From Amoeboaphelidium protococcarum (Eukaryota > Aphelidiomycota > Aphelidea): a stretch of DNA of 64,000 nt. Position numbers and translations under genes: made by a program. Below the pieces are notes generated by a model. That model made no database searches, was not told where the DNA came from, and saw only the letters and a list, made by a program, of their open reading frames with translations. Shown one piece after another: positions 12,281 through 25,063 of the stretch. Each line of letters begins with the position of its first letter. The first letter of the stretch is position 1. The stretch is taken from NCBI GenBank assembly GCA_023515745.1, contig JALECJ010000003.1:67001-131000 (forward strand), given 5' to 3'.

Positions 12281-13424
12281 TCATATGGGGGCAACTTTGT
12301 AAGATCCAGAATGACAACTGTTCGAAGACGCGTCGAGTGTTAACGCTTTCAATTTCATCTCTACAGCAGAGGATGGCATCTTTTCTTTATCAAAGTTGTG
12401 TTATCTACTCGCACTGTGTAGCATTACCAAATTCTACTCTTACAAACAGTGAAATGTGGTAGACACCAACTTTTAATCAAACTACAGCTTCTTGGATCCG
12501 AGTTGAGACGGAGCAGCCTTCATCAGTGACGTGGCATCACACACGAAACAATCCAGCTCATAACGTAAGAAAAACAGCCGATAATCCAGAGATTTCATCA
12601 ATAGTCTTTCAAGATGGTTGAGTGTCTTTAATTTACTCATATTCTCTAGAGAGTATAGTAAATCATCCATGATGAGGTAGTCCAAATTGTTCAGGTAATC
12701 TGCCACAACTTGAGTCCAAACCTTGTTAGTGTAATTCTAATCATCCAGCTACTTGTTTGCAATCATAAAGCAGCATATGTACGCTTCTAACGGAGTTATA
12801 TCATGTTTTGGAGCATTGGCAATCTACGGTAGACAGTATTGATTTTGAGAATAGCGATAAACATACGCCACGGCGAGCACGCTCTGTTGATATGGGAGAC
12901 GCGTCAGTCTAGAGGAGTGGAATATATAAGCAGATAGTACATCTATCTCGTGTAATACAGCTCTTTATTTCAGCTATTTTTCTGTTAATTTAGCCGAGTC
13001 TTGATATTCCTGTTTCGACTCTTCGTGCCTTGTTTCAATCTATTCCGGATCATGGCACCCATGCATACACATATAGGTGGCTGTGGCCAGCACATGCGCC
13101 AGTTTAAGATCCATGATCAGCTTGCCTGGATGTAATAATAAAAGATATAAATATAAAAAACAAGCTTGTTAGAAGGAGTGATTATCGGCAAATTAGAGAC
13201 AAGAATTCAGGAACAATTGATGCGAATCATTATGGTTCAATCAGAAGAGAGCTTGAATCTATAACCATGTACACTCTAATGTTGAAACAATAAATAACTA
13301 AGCCAATAATAAGAATGGCCACAGTGCAATAAAGATGCAAAGAAACAGTCATGTTGATATTTAATAAATAAAGGTTGCTTAGTCTGACCATACCTTGGAG
13401 AAACGTGATCTTGGCTTCGGACAT
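12281..13424 (-). CDS. PHO80/PCL-like cyclin (one intron)
   Basis: Two exons, 13394-13424 and 12281-13125, join in frame to give 291 residues starting MSEAKITFLQGKLIMDLKL. The cyclin box includes ITPLEAYICCFMIANKQLDD, YTNKVWTQV and LLMKSLDYRLFF, the pattern of the Pcl/Pho80/CycY group (LACLMIANKFLDD..YTNK.W..ISG). These cyclins bind Pho85/CDK5/CDK14-type kinases in nutrient or cell-cycle control. After the box comes a 90-residue tail of unknown function. The first exon encodes just 10 residues plus one base; without it the first Met would be at 13114. Family-level call is firm; the subfamily is less so. Confidence 0.75.
13126..13393 (-). other. spliceosomal intron in the cyclin gene
   Basis: Donor CAAG|GTATGG at 13393 and acceptor CATCCAG| ending at 13126, 268 nt. 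Removing it fuses the ATG-bearing 31-nt exon to the main frame. It is the longest of the introns I can support here. Confidence 0.65.
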
Positions 13425-13808
13425 CACTGGAGATCCCTAACCATTTTATTGTGTCAATAAACTGCCTTCATAGCGCGTATATTTTTGCGCATTCTGTTGA
13501 ACTATCGCCAAGTCAGAATTGTAACATGATGTAACAACTGCAATTGGATAACTTTTAATTTTAGTCGTGTGATTTGACTAATGTGTAACTGAAACCGGAT
13601 CCTGGCGTGAGATGCGTACACAGCGTCCAATCAAATATCTGATCTGATACCTTGTGAATGTAACGTAACATATGAAAGCGTGGGAGTCATGCCTCTCGTG
13701 ACAACTATAAGATTGAGATTAAGATTTTCTCCCTTTATTCGTGTATATCGTCCAAGATTTTTTAAATTATTCATAGAGAATTTAACGATACATAACAAAT
13801 CAATCTAA
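13425..13808. promoter_or_regulatory. divergent intergenic region cyclin/calpain-like
   Basis: 384 bp between two divergent start codons. No gene seen. Contains short A/T blocks and no clear TATA box. Confidence 0.35.
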
Positions 13809-15710
13809 ATGAGCTCCATAGTCAAAGTATTGGTATAGTTAACCGCGCTGATGTCCTTCTTTGCTCAGTAAAAACTGACATGTTTAGCGTAGGCACCTTA
13901 AGGGCCGCTTACCAGGTCTTTACCTCCTACAAAAATTATGACTATAGCTCCTATTGAAACCAATTCTTTTTATGCGTCTGATTAAAATTCCTCAGTGGCA
14001 GGGTAGTATCAATGCTCTTCATTTATAACTGGTCTGGATAACGATTCTCTCCCGATATGTGCCGTCAATGGGTAAAGATTGACCTCTGTTGATCTCTCCT
14101 CCGCCGTAACGACTGCAGCTAAGGTAAAGATTGAGTCTACTGGTCTTTCTACATATTCATGTGGCGATGGATTCATTAGCAACTATCGTGTTAACAAGAC
14201 TACTGACCAAATTAACAGCGTGTCCTGCATCAAGTCTCCTGATGGTCCCATGGTTGGTGACCATCCTGGTTTTAACGTGATCATTCCTGGCCAGAGCTGT
14301 CCATCTATCTGGTCTGGAGAGGTTCAAAATTCTTCCGCGTCTGCTGTCTCTTAACTGCTTGTTAATTCAACGACTGGTGCAATTGCTTATGCCATGTGTG
14401 AAGTTCCTCCGACTCCCAAGCGGACTTACACCGATTATGACTGCTCCGGACGTGGTTTAATGACTGTAATATCTAACCAGACAAGTCCTTATTTTGAGTG
14501 CAATGGTATGGATATGAGTTATTTTACGTACCAGTACGGTAGTAAAGTTATCCAGTCGCGCTCTCAAGATTCAGACGGCCAGTCGCCTATTCATGCTTTA
14601 TCTTGTCCTGGTGGATTAATCTCCAATGTCTCTCTGAGCAGCGTTGGTAATTACTCAAAGGCAACCTGCATTGGCTCTGAACAGAATTCTCCACTGGTTA
14701 AAGATTCGTATAAAAATTCAGTTGCCTCCGTTAATTTATTGTCTTGCACTGCGGAGGAGACAGACGGTCCAAGTGATGGAAAGTTCTGGGCAATTTCCAA
14801 AATTTTCATTAACTAGACTGGCTCCGTGCTATCAGCACTTTGCGCTGAGATTGATCCTTAGAAGATTGCATTTCCTCCAATTGGTGATCTTCCTGATCTA
14901 TCTGGCCCAGTGCCGGAGCTGTCAGCAGATTCAAAGCAAGTCAATTATGGTAGAACTCTCAGTACTAACTTGTTCAACAAAGATTTGAAGGATATTGGAG
15001 ATATCAACTAAGGAATCTGGGGAAATTGCTGGTTTTTGGCTAGCATGGCAGCGGTGGCATATAGATGCCCGGCGGTATACACCGTTGAGCGCAAAGACAA
15101 TTGGACACCGAGAGGGACGTGGAGTACTTGCGATGTGACCCTGTATGATTAGCAGCTGTAGCCAAAAGTTTATAGCAAAAGCTGCAGCGGTTGGTATGAT
15201 CATTTGAGTTCGCCTGACATTGGTTGGTATCCTAAATGGGCTGGTGTATTTCTGACAGCTGCAGAGGAGCATTTCGCTCAAGAAGGCTTACATATCAAGT
15301 ATGGTTGGTATGCTGAATATGGTTTACGTGCTTTAATCGGCTAAAATTTTGGGTTTGTCATAATTAATAATATAACTAATCTCGGGTAGATAGCCACCAT
15401 AAGCGTCACAGCACCTGGTACTTGCCCTGCGGTTGTTGCCAGTACATATTCGGATAAAGCATTGTTGGACAGTGTAAATTTGGTGCCTAGCCACGCGTAT
15501 GCGTTATTGTACTAGAAAGATGGAATGATCGTGCTATTAAACACCTGGGGAGCCGCTAAATCTCCGGAAGTTAGTGTTCCGGGCGTCTAAAGTATTGAAG
15601 GTAAAGCAATCTTTGCTATCCCTGAAAGTTAGTTCAGAAGGTATTTTCGAACTATTTCACTGGCGTGCACTTATGCTTCTCCAGATCTAGAAATTCACGA
15701 CTGTGATTGA
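13809..15710 (+). CDS. secreted calpain-like cysteine peptidase, copy 1
   Basis: 633 residues, one exon. The first ~28 residues form a signal peptide (hydrophobic core VLVQLTALMSFFA). Residues ~30-370 are a Cys-rich extension that I do not recognise. The C-terminal domain is papain-fold, closest to calpain (C2): QGIWGNCWFLAS with candidate nucleophile Cys407, SHAYALLYQKDG with His562 and LLNTWGA with Asn578, the order and spacing of calpain (QGQLGDCWFLAA, HAY, NPWG). Classical calpains are cytosolic, so a signal peptide and Cys-rich extension are unusual and suggest an exported or vacuolar peptidase. A second copy lies inverted at 34800-36704. Peptidase call from motifs; localisation inferred. 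Confidence 0.75.
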
Positions 15711-17114
15711 TTACTACATCGAGTGACTCTGGTAATGATGAAAGCAATATATAGTTTTTTAATTATAAAGATCTACTGTTATACGATATGATACACATTT
15801 AAATGTGTTATTAGAACTTAAGATCTTCACGCACACTGATCTCGCTGTGTTACCAGCGCAGAAACAAACTTGATTCCACGCTGGAGACCACTTGTCTCGA
15901 TGTTGGAACAGAAAGTCTCAAATAAACCATACTTCATGCTCCAAGTAGCCAAATTTACAATTCTTATCGCTTGATGAGTAGTTATAGTGATTGAAGCTTC
16001 ATTTAAAATACAAAATTCGACACTTTATTTTAATTTTTAGACTGGTGTGATGCAATGTATAAATATAATTTGCCTCGTAATATTCAATTAATAAGAGCCA
16101 GATATCATCCTAGATTTTTAAAAAACTGCTGATATTACAATTTCATACGCGTTATTGAGTGAATGTCATGCTGCGTCGCGCGAGCCGACCGACGCAGGGA
16201 AGCGATGATCTAGCCTTTTTAAGGCCCAAAAATAGACGCCGATTTAGTTTAAGCCACCTCAATGCATGCGATGATAATTCGTTGTGAACAAATCAGTGCA
16301 GTTATAGATTGGCAATATAGATTAAGTTTATATATGTGGGTGGACAAGTCAAGAATAAAAGGGAAATGAAAAATTGATATATGATAATCTAGAATGAGCT
16401 GAGCATCCGCAAGGAGATCACAGGACGCAAGTGTGTTTAACACACACGCCGTGATCCTATTGCGGATGATAAGACCATTCGAGATTCATATCATCAATGA
16501 ATAGCAACATCTTACTAATCAACGCAAAGAGATTAAACAGGAAGAATCGATGATGTACAGTAGTAATTATCATCATCATTCAAAAGTTTATCGTCTTTGT
16601 ATTTGTTGGCAAAGAAGAGAAATGACGAATGCATGGAAAAGGGGCGAATCCCTAGCGATGATTAAAGGTCCGCGAGATTCAAGGTAGCGCCCCAAAATAG
16701 GTCTCCTGGCAACCGAAAATTCATTTCCACAACAACAAGCTTTGTCATCGTATATAAGTTTAAGTTTGATTTAACGCGTCGACTTTCAGAATGCAATTAC
16801 ATTTACACGGATGAATTTTGTTGTTAATTCTACTGTACTTTGTAGAAGAGCGGAGAAGACGTTCATGACATAGAAGTTTTGCGATCAGCCATTACATCAG
16901 ACAGGTTTTGATTATCAAACCGGAAGCTAGTTACTGTAATTAGTACAGCTGTTGCTGATGATTCGGTCTGATTTCGAAAGACGCTTCATGTAGAAAGTAT
17001 TGATGAGAACAGCTCAGGTGGCGCCTTGCACAAAAAACTCAATTTCACAAAACGAATTAACTATCTCTTACGGTACTTTATAAAAATTGCATTTAAAGTA
17101 ATAAAGCGTTATCA
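15711..17114. other. 1.4-kb intergenic region with hairpins
   Basis: No gene I can defend. It holds three structured stretches: an 8-bp perfect stem (CTGCGTCG..CGACGCAG) at 16171-16197 followed by a GCCTT/AAGGC hairpin, a long imperfect hairpin at 16404-16468, and a possible fold GGGGCG (16641-16646) with CGCCCC (16688-16693). TATATAAG at 16751 precedes a 126-codon open frame 16811-17191 on the plus strand that overlaps the next gene and resembles nothing known. A weak minus-strand frame at about 15840-16030 also stays unassigned. Confidence 0.4.
16404..16468. repeat. long imperfect inverted repeat (hairpin)
   Basis: CATCCGCAAGGAGATCAC (16404-16421) pairs with GTGATCCTATTGCGGATG (16451-16468) with only about two non-pairing positions, and the 29-base loop holds a further GTGTG/CACAC inverted repeat. 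It could be a structured RNA, a folded-back element or a terminator. Confidence 0.6.
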
Positions 17115-17416
17115 TCATTATTAAGACAGAGTAGATATAGCAGACACTTCAATAAAATCACCAACATTATAACGCACATCTTTAAGCGTGACCATAAATG
17201 CAGGACATTCAAACTCAGCTCTCCTCTAAGATTCTATCCATCCTTTCGCAATTACTCGTGAAACAAAATTATCATCTTTATGATTGTAATACACAATCTT
17301 AACAATAATTTTCCTATTAGGCAGCTATAGTACAGGATGTTAACACCTCAGTTAGAGTAGCAGTTAAGCGATCGTTGTGTTCCAATAAGCATATACTTGA
17401 GATTCCCCACCACCAT
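17115..17416 (-). CDS. small conserved-looking protein, unknown (one intron)
   Basis: Exons 17397-17416 and 17115-17313 join in frame to 72 residues. The intron (17314-17396, 83 nt) has GTATAT donor, CTAAC branch-like sequence and TAG acceptor. The product starts MVVGNLKKIIVKIVYYNHKD and contains IAKGWIESQRRAEFECPAFM and VRYNVGDFIEV, a compact beta-rich pattern; it ends with two Gln codons (TAA TAA) then TGA. I do not recognise the family. Evidence for a gene is the intron with all consensus parts and the frame preserved across it. Divergent from the zinc-finger gene, 205 bp away. Confidence 0.5.
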
Positions 17417-17621
17417 TTTCAAGTGACAGCCGAAGTTAAGATTGTGGAGGATATATATAATAACTTTTTTACTTTTATTCTGCTTCATACACTAGACATT
17501 ATACAAGAAAGGGGCATACTACTTGGTCTTCGTTGACATTCATACTTTAAATAGTCTTGATGATCTCACTCTCTCTCTCTCTCTCTTTCGCTCTTTTCCC
17601 ATTAAACGCTAAACTGGGAAA

Positions 17622-18200
17622 ATGATAAAAACACCTCGATAATAACAGAGAGCGTCACATGGCGGTGGGTAGTAGTCATCTATAAGAAGCCTGAAAGGGG
17701 ACTGGTATTGCGGAGAATGTAACATGCACAACTTTGCAAGGCGGACAGATTGCTTTAGATGCCACGCTGTGAAAGACGATGCTGCTGATACTGTAACTGT
17801 GGAATAATAATCTAGTGATTCAACTGATGGCGCGTAAAAGTAGTATTCTGATGGAAATGGCGCCATCAATAACAAGTAGAAATACATACTGCCACAAGGT
17901 GCCAAGATGAAGAGAGGCGATTGGTTTTGCTCAAAATCTGATTGTCGATATTTGAATTTCGCGTCCAGATCACATTGTAATCAGTGCGACACGCCAAAGT
18001 CACTGATGCCTGATGAGTGGAAATGTGATTGCGGCTTCACTAATCTCAAGTTTCGCTCCACCTGTTTCCAGTGCTATGCTGACCGGCCAGCTGATATCAG
18101 CGCGCCTGTGCCTAAAGAGGGGGAATGGATGTGCGAGTCTTGTAACTGCTTCAATTTTGCCAAGCGGAGTGAGTGTTTCGAATGTGGAAAATCTAAATGA
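17622..18200 (+). CDS. RanBP2-type zinc finger protein
   Basis: 192 residues, with four CxxC...CxxC modules of RanBP2 type: GDWYCGECNMHNFARRTDCFRC (residues about 26-47), GDWFCSKSDCRYLNFASRSHCNQC, DEWKCDCGFTNLKFRSTCFQC and GEWMCESCNCFNFAKRSECFEC at the C-terminus. The W-x-C and N-F-x-x-R pattern is the single-stranded-RNA-binding version seen in ZRANB2 and plant and fungal homologues. The second finger has an extra residue between its first cysteines; the third has CxC. Function probably RNA binding; the particular target is unknown. Confidence 0.8.
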
Positions 18201-18317
18201 ACTTTGATCATCATTAGCTTGTCTTCTAGATTGACATCTATTACCATAAAACTTATTGATCTGCATGTAATAATTGAGACTTTATTAATCTGCTGAATAT
18301 TAATATATTTTTATTCT

Positions 18318-19436
<1,119 letters not shown>

Positions 19437-19784
19437 TAATTAGATCGGCAAATGTTTTCGATAACTTGCTTTATAATAAAGTACTAACTCAAATAAATTC
19501 TAAGAGAATCCCCTGCAGATGGAGACTTTCTACAGTTATAAATCGGAACAGCAAGTTGAAAAGGAAAGAAGCGCTTCTAAAGACGCGGCAGAAAAGAACA
19601 GAAATCATCAGGCGCGCAACTTTACAGAACGAATCATAAGTGCCAGTGCGAAGCTTCATGTTAATACAATTAATGAAACTTGATGTTAAAGAATATTAAA
19701 TTAAAAGGGTAGTAAATGATATCATAAATTTAAATTCCGGGTTTCCTTATTACAACTAAACTTCAACTTTTAGCAAAGCAGTCT
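19437..19784. other. intergenic region VPS74-VDE-like
   Basis: 348 bp. A 54-codon plus-strand frame (ATG 19519, TGA 19681-19683), rich in Lys/Glu, is present; it contains an AGACGCG near 19589. I cannot show that it is expressed. Confidence 0.3.
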
Positions 19785-20744
19785 TCAAATATTGTGACAA
19801 GAAGAACCATAAGCCGGCTGGCAGAACTAGTTCAGAGGTGGGTAGTATTCTGCAAGATCCATATCAACTAATACCTTCTTCAATCTCTATTCTAGCTCCG
19901 GCTCAATTTGAGTGTTTGGCTTGTTGGTGTACACTAACGCGCCCTAATACTCTCCGCCAAAGCCAGATCCGCAGTAGAAGTATACCATGTACTTCAACTT
20001 TGAATTGTCCAAAGGATCCAGTTCGTAGTCCAGAACGTAGTAATACTCTGTGACCTGCATACCAAATAGATCATATTAAGTCCATAAAGTGTTATCATTA
20101 AACTACTTCAACACATATGACGCGTTACGCACATACTAGCCAGTGTTTACTTGATCGCCCAAGCTCTTACCAGAGACCAAAGAGTACAAATCAGTAGACC
20201 ACACAGTTTGAGCACCAGTTTATGTATTCTCAGTAGCGTAAGAGTAATTCAGGCGCTGACAAGGAAAACAGTCGTAAATCTCATGAGATCCTCTGGCAAC
20301 GTACATTACACCAGTCTGAGCAAGTAGTTGCCAGTCAAACTTATTGACGCGAATATCACGTCTATCCAACTTTTGAGGAGACGGACACTTTTACTCTGAC
20401 CAAGTCATTTCTGGAATACACTTGTTACTCAGCATACAGCCAGTAAAATCATTGAACTACTCATTAGAGTACAAGAAGAAGCAGTTGGAGGTGCACTTTT
20501 GGTACGCGTCAACTCCCTAATCAGCGGGGCAGTCCTTCATACACTGACTGCACACTCTGCACTGACCATCAAGCATACATTGCGCCAATTTAAATCCACA
20601 CTTGAAGAGCATACATCCAATCTTGGGAGTTGGTGCAACTGATGGTTCCTTACTCTGCAACACTGTCTGCGCAGAATTGATGTTGAATCCTCTAACACAG
20701 GTAGCAAGCACTATAAACAAAATTGTAACACCAACTGAGATCAT
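19785..20744 (-). CDS. violaxanthin de-epoxidase-like secreted protein
   Basis: 319 residues: signal peptide (MISVGVTILFIVLATCVRG), a Cys-rich domain at residues ~44-120 (GCMLFKCGFKLAQC, CRVCSQCMKDC, YQKCTSNCFF, GCMLSNKCIP), then a lipocalin-like domain with YDCFPCQRLNYSY, YYVLDYE and YMVYFYCGSGFGGEYQGALV, and a closing CQPAYGSSC. Cys spacing and these blocks follow plant/algal violaxanthin de-epoxidase (KCGDLFENSVVDEFNEC, CVP, GGSVLYTRS). VDE reduces violaxanthin to zeaxanthin with ascorbate in the thylakoid lumen. Here there is a secretory signal and no plastid. The Glu-rich C-terminal domain of plant VDE is missing. Family call strong, activity unknown. Possible transfer from an alga. Confidence 0.82.
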
Positions 20745-21393
20745 GGTAAATAATTGAGAGATGGGTGGTAATAAGGCAAAGAATTTGGTGCAGAAGTGTG
20801 GAAAGTTATGTGTTAAATAAGACGTTAAGCAAGCGCAATTGTTGTGGGAACCGCTAAGGGGTACGATCGAAACGTCGCCCGTCTGCTTGATAATCATTTC
20901 AAACTGAACCGCGAGTTTATAACGAAGCTGGTCGTAATCGCGTAATCTCTGTGTCACTGAATGTCTTGGCCATTGTATACACATTATGCTTTGCATATGA
21001 CTCCTGGATAATTACAGTATGGCAGTGGTAGTGACTATAAGTTGAAACTACCAACATTATTAATTGAGTCTCGATTTAAAGCGAAACTTGAAGCCCGTCA
21101 GATACTGTGGACTGATCGAGCACCGAATTAGAACGGGTTTTAGTGCAACATGGTTGCCAATGTTAAACGTGAGTCTTTAAGGATATAATATATTTTTATA
21201 TACAGTGGACCTAATAATTTATTCGCCGTGACTCGGAACCAACGTTGGTCAGCCAGGAGACGATTGAGCCGCAACACGCCAATTTGTGATAAGGGGTGGG
21301 AAAAGGAGGAAAATCTCTGCTAGTACGTCAGTCTAAAACCTTTACATATTGATATCTTCTGGTGTAAATATTTCACTTTAGCTTCACGAAAAT
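20745..21393. promoter_or_regulatory. divergent intergenic region VDE-like / unknown secreted protein A
   Basis: 649 bp between divergent starts. The VDE-like frame stays open upstream of its signal peptide, but the signal-peptide Met is the sensible start. An ATG-GTGAGT pair at about 21150 looks like a mini-exon and donor but no acceptor brings it into the frame of the next gene. Confidence 0.35.
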
Positions 21394-22926
21394 ATGTTGG
21401 TGTGGTTCACGATATTGCTCATTCCACTGTAGCTGGTTAGTGCTGTGTAAAATGATATCTGGGCATATGCAGGTGATCATCAATTGCTTACACTGATGGG
21501 CCATTTTCATCAACTATATTCCAATGTTGATGAGAGACGTAGATGTGAATATTTGATAGGAGATTTGATATCTCTGCAACCATCTGGTATGAATGTGCCT
21601 GCTACTCTTGTTGATTAAGATGACTTCTCGCTCGCATCTGGAATTTCTTTTCAGTTGGACATGTCGAGGTACATTGTGAAAGTTGCTACCCACAGCAATG
21701 GGCATTAGGATGTCACTTCTGCGCTATAATGCCTTAAACCGCTATTTGGTGTAAATACTCTCACTCTTGGTGGCAATGCAATCCAGATTACTTCCTACCG
21801 GTTTGTTGGTGAGTAATGTGACAGAAACGCGCCTGGTTATTACGATATTGGTGGCACGCTATATCTACTGTTGACATAAGTTGTGTCGGAAAACGATATG
21901 GGATTGATGGTCTGGGATCATTAGCCAGTATTATCCTATCAACTGCTCAATTTGCTTCCATCAGATTTTATTATAAATAAACTGCCCGACTCACTTGTAT
22001 ATCTTGCAGATCCTGCTTATATTGTCGCATTGCTTACCCGTATTCAAGAGACGCGTTAGAAAGAGTTTGTTGCAGCCTTGTCCAAGACTTTGATCTACTC
22101 AGCTATAAGACGTAAAGAGCTGATATTCAACAAGCTGGTGGAAGGTATATTGCGAAAGATACCAGCTTTTGATTTTGCCCTCCAGATGACTTTCTGTATC
22201 CAATTTATCATTCAAATCGAGAATGAGAAGAGCAATTTAATGGCCGTGTTGGCGACAACCTCTGCTTTATCGCGTGTGTATTCATACTTTAAAGATTACC
22301 CATCTTTTGACGCCAAATATAAATCTGATATGATTCTGAAGCGAATGACCTCTGCTGAAGTGCCTTCTTACGTTGGTAAGGCATTCAAATTATTGATAGA
22401 GTAGGAATTTTCCCTGGGCGACGATGGCGATCTTTTTTTGATTGAAGTATTTTCTGCAATGTCTGAGCGAGATTTGGTGGGTACTTTCAAGTAACCATAT
22501 GGTAGATACAAAGTGTATTCGAAGTTGCCTATAATCAAGCAGGTTACGATTGCACGCAACTTGCGCGTCCCATATCGATGGGTCTCTGACGACGTGTTCA
22601 AACTGTTGCTGTACGGCGAACGATTCTAGCTTCTTGCTCGTTCATTTGCCAAAATTGAAGATTTTGATTTGGCTTTGAAAAATGCCATCTTTGATTTTGA
22701 GAATAGACTGTCCAATGGAGAATTTGATGATTCGTTGGTGGCACTTCTACGAAGAAGATTTTTATAATCTGAAAGTTACGCAGACGGTAATGTTAGTCTG
22801 AATAAAAAAAGCTTGAGTGCACAGATAAAGTTCTGCGCGTTGGAGATATCAAAGCCTAATAATTGGGCTGCGCCTCATTACTGTCATCTTCTTGAACGTA
22901 TCAGAGCTTTAGATAATGTTGGGTGA
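21394..22926 (+). CDS. unknown secreted protein A (tandem paralogue pair)
   Basis: 510 residues, one exon, with signal peptide MLVWFTILLIPLQLVSAVQ. I do not recognise a domain. The body is mainly helical and hydrophobic-patterned with few cysteines. Near residue 375 it has NLRVPYRWVSDDVF and ends NNWAAPHYCHLLERIRAL. The neighbouring gene B has RLRVPYEWVSENVF and a similar ending (DWMYAQMFCAILDRIKSL), so the two are diverged tandem duplicates. The region 20-200 also aligns loosely (MSRYIVKVAT against LSRFIEHLAS). Role unknown; secretion inferred from the leader. Confidence 0.7.
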
Positions 22927-23213
22927 TGATACTGATTCAGAACTTACATCATTAGATCTAATTGCACGACAATAATCATGATATATAGAACATTTTTATT
23001 TCAAATTTTTCAGTGCGTTCGTTTTATAGCAACGTTTATTAGTGCAAAGCTGCTCAGAAAATGTGTAGTATTCCCAAGGGGTGACTATACGCTGCCCCGG
23101 AATTCGAGGATATGACGAATGATGATGATCGTCGGAGTGTGAAACAGAACTATAAAAATTTTTCAAAATTTTTCATCATCATCATAACTGACTGTAGTGA
23201 ATAGAGAACAATT

Positions 23214-24824
23214 ATGCTAGCATCTTACCTGATATACTTTACTGTAGCGAATATCATCGCGGTTCAATCCTTTAGCTACTCTGATCTCTTCCTTACGCGT
23301 ATGGTTGGTGACCAGAACATACCGCTGTATGACAATGTGGAATAATATACGCTCTGCAAGGACAAGATTGACCAGCTTGTATCTTTTGAGTATTTCATTC
23401 ATCAGGGTGCCACATCTTGGGATGGCTATGATGGTGCGAGTTATCTAGTTATGGATTTGTCTCGTTTCATCGAGCATCTGGCGTCTGGACGCGAAAATTT
23501 GCAGGACGTGGATTTGTATGCCAATTGCTTGAATCCATTGATGAGATTGCGAATTCCAGGCTATGCTGGCAGGATGCAAGTAGTTCACATATAATATGTG
23601 AACCCGCTATTAGGTGGCGATTAGTAGTCACAGCAGAATATCGGCATGATTCTGTACAAGATTCTCACTATGGTGGTGATTGACCAGGACTTGTCACTCC
23701 AATCTGTGCCAGTTTCTTCATATGAGTCTTTGAAGTTGATTGATCTCGTTCCTTCTGTCATGTTGATTGAGTAATTACCTCACTACCTAGTCAGTTATAA
23801 GAATGCATTCTACCCCATTCTGGTTCTGCAACATTTGAAGTCTAGCAGGTACTATGAGTATGTCAATGTACTTGCACGATTGTACTTTTATGCAACCGTT
23901 GAATCCGAAGACTATATGGTCAAAATACTATTCTAGCAGTGGATGAAATCGTTGTCTTTGGAAGATCTTACTAACATTATGAAGGTCAGTGTCTAGTATA
24001 TCATGAAGTAAGACCACAATCGAAACCTGCCTTAAGTACTAAAAATGCTCCAAGCTATCTCTAATCTGTATTGGTAGTATTACGACTTGGTGCGTTTTAA
24101 TCAAATTCCTTTGACTTGTATATTGTCCAACGTGGAAACTATGGACATTCCAGAATATGCAAAAGTGGGATTGCGTCTTCTGTTTAAGAGTAGAAATTTG
24201 AACATTTATAATGCCGATTTTCTGGTTGCCGTTTATTAGGAAATGCCTGTTGGTAGACTGGTTGATAACTTTAGCAATGTCTTTGGTAACCATCAAGTCT
24301 ATATCAAGTTACCTGTGCGCCATTAAATCATACTTGCCTCTCGCTTGCGCGTCCCTTACGAGTGGGTATCGGAGAATGTCTTCTAATAGATTCCGTACGA
24401 GAAGCGTTTCCTTTTGGCAGCCAATGTATTTGTGGGTCCGGGTTAATAGATCGCAAATATTGCGGCTTTGGCGAACGATTTCTATGTGCGGTTGGAATCT
24501 GGATATTTTGATCAGTCTATGGTGAAGCTGATAAGTGATAATTATGTATCGCACACTACTGGTAAAGTAAAGATGAGACTTATTGATACGCAAATCAAAA
24601 AGTGCTACAAGCACGTAAATTTTCTACAACAATAGATTGTAAACGCTGATGGTAATGACTGGATGTATGCTCAAATGTTTTGTGCGATATTGGATCGTAT
24701 TAAGAGTTTGGGCAACTTTGAGACTTCGTATAGTTCCAACAGCCATAAGGAAGTGTTTCCTCGATCAACGTCTGATCCAGCTTTGTATGCGCTCATGATG
24801 CAGATTAAAACTGATGAAGTATGA
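23214..24824 (+). CDS. unknown secreted protein B (tandem paralogue pair)
   Basis: 536 residues, one exon, signal peptide MLASYLIYFTVANIIAVQ. Paralogue of the gene 288 bp upstream: shared LRVPYxWVSxxVF motif at about residue 405, similar length and a similar C-terminal DRIKSLGN block. Has more Gln codons written as TAA/TAG than protein A. TATAAAA at about 23152 lies some 60 bp before the ATG. No known domain. The low identity outside the motifs suggests an old or fast-evolving duplication. Confidence 0.7.
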
Positions 24825-25063
24825 AAAGAATATCATAGAATGATAGATGGGTATTGCACAACAATGAGCATACCGTATGAAAATAAAGTAGTTATACTGC
24901 GAAAGCGCTTAATAATCTTTTGCTTAATGACAAACTCCCAAAATCCATAGTGCTAACATTTTGTGAGATTGGCCATAATGAGCACTCTCTAAATAAAATG
25001 AAATATAGCCATAATGATGATAAAAGTAGACAAATATCAACTTAGTATTATCAGAGAATATCA

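Noticed and set aside
17567-17591. CRISPR or tandem-array nature of the CT-rich tracts (also 58784-58853)
   Set aside because: Simple-sequence pyrimidine runs without spacer structure.
21150-21393. Short first exon (ATG GTT GCC AAT ...) with GTGAGT donor before secreted gene A
   Set aside because: Joining to the nearest acceptor gives a frame that stops soon and abandons the signal peptide of gene A.
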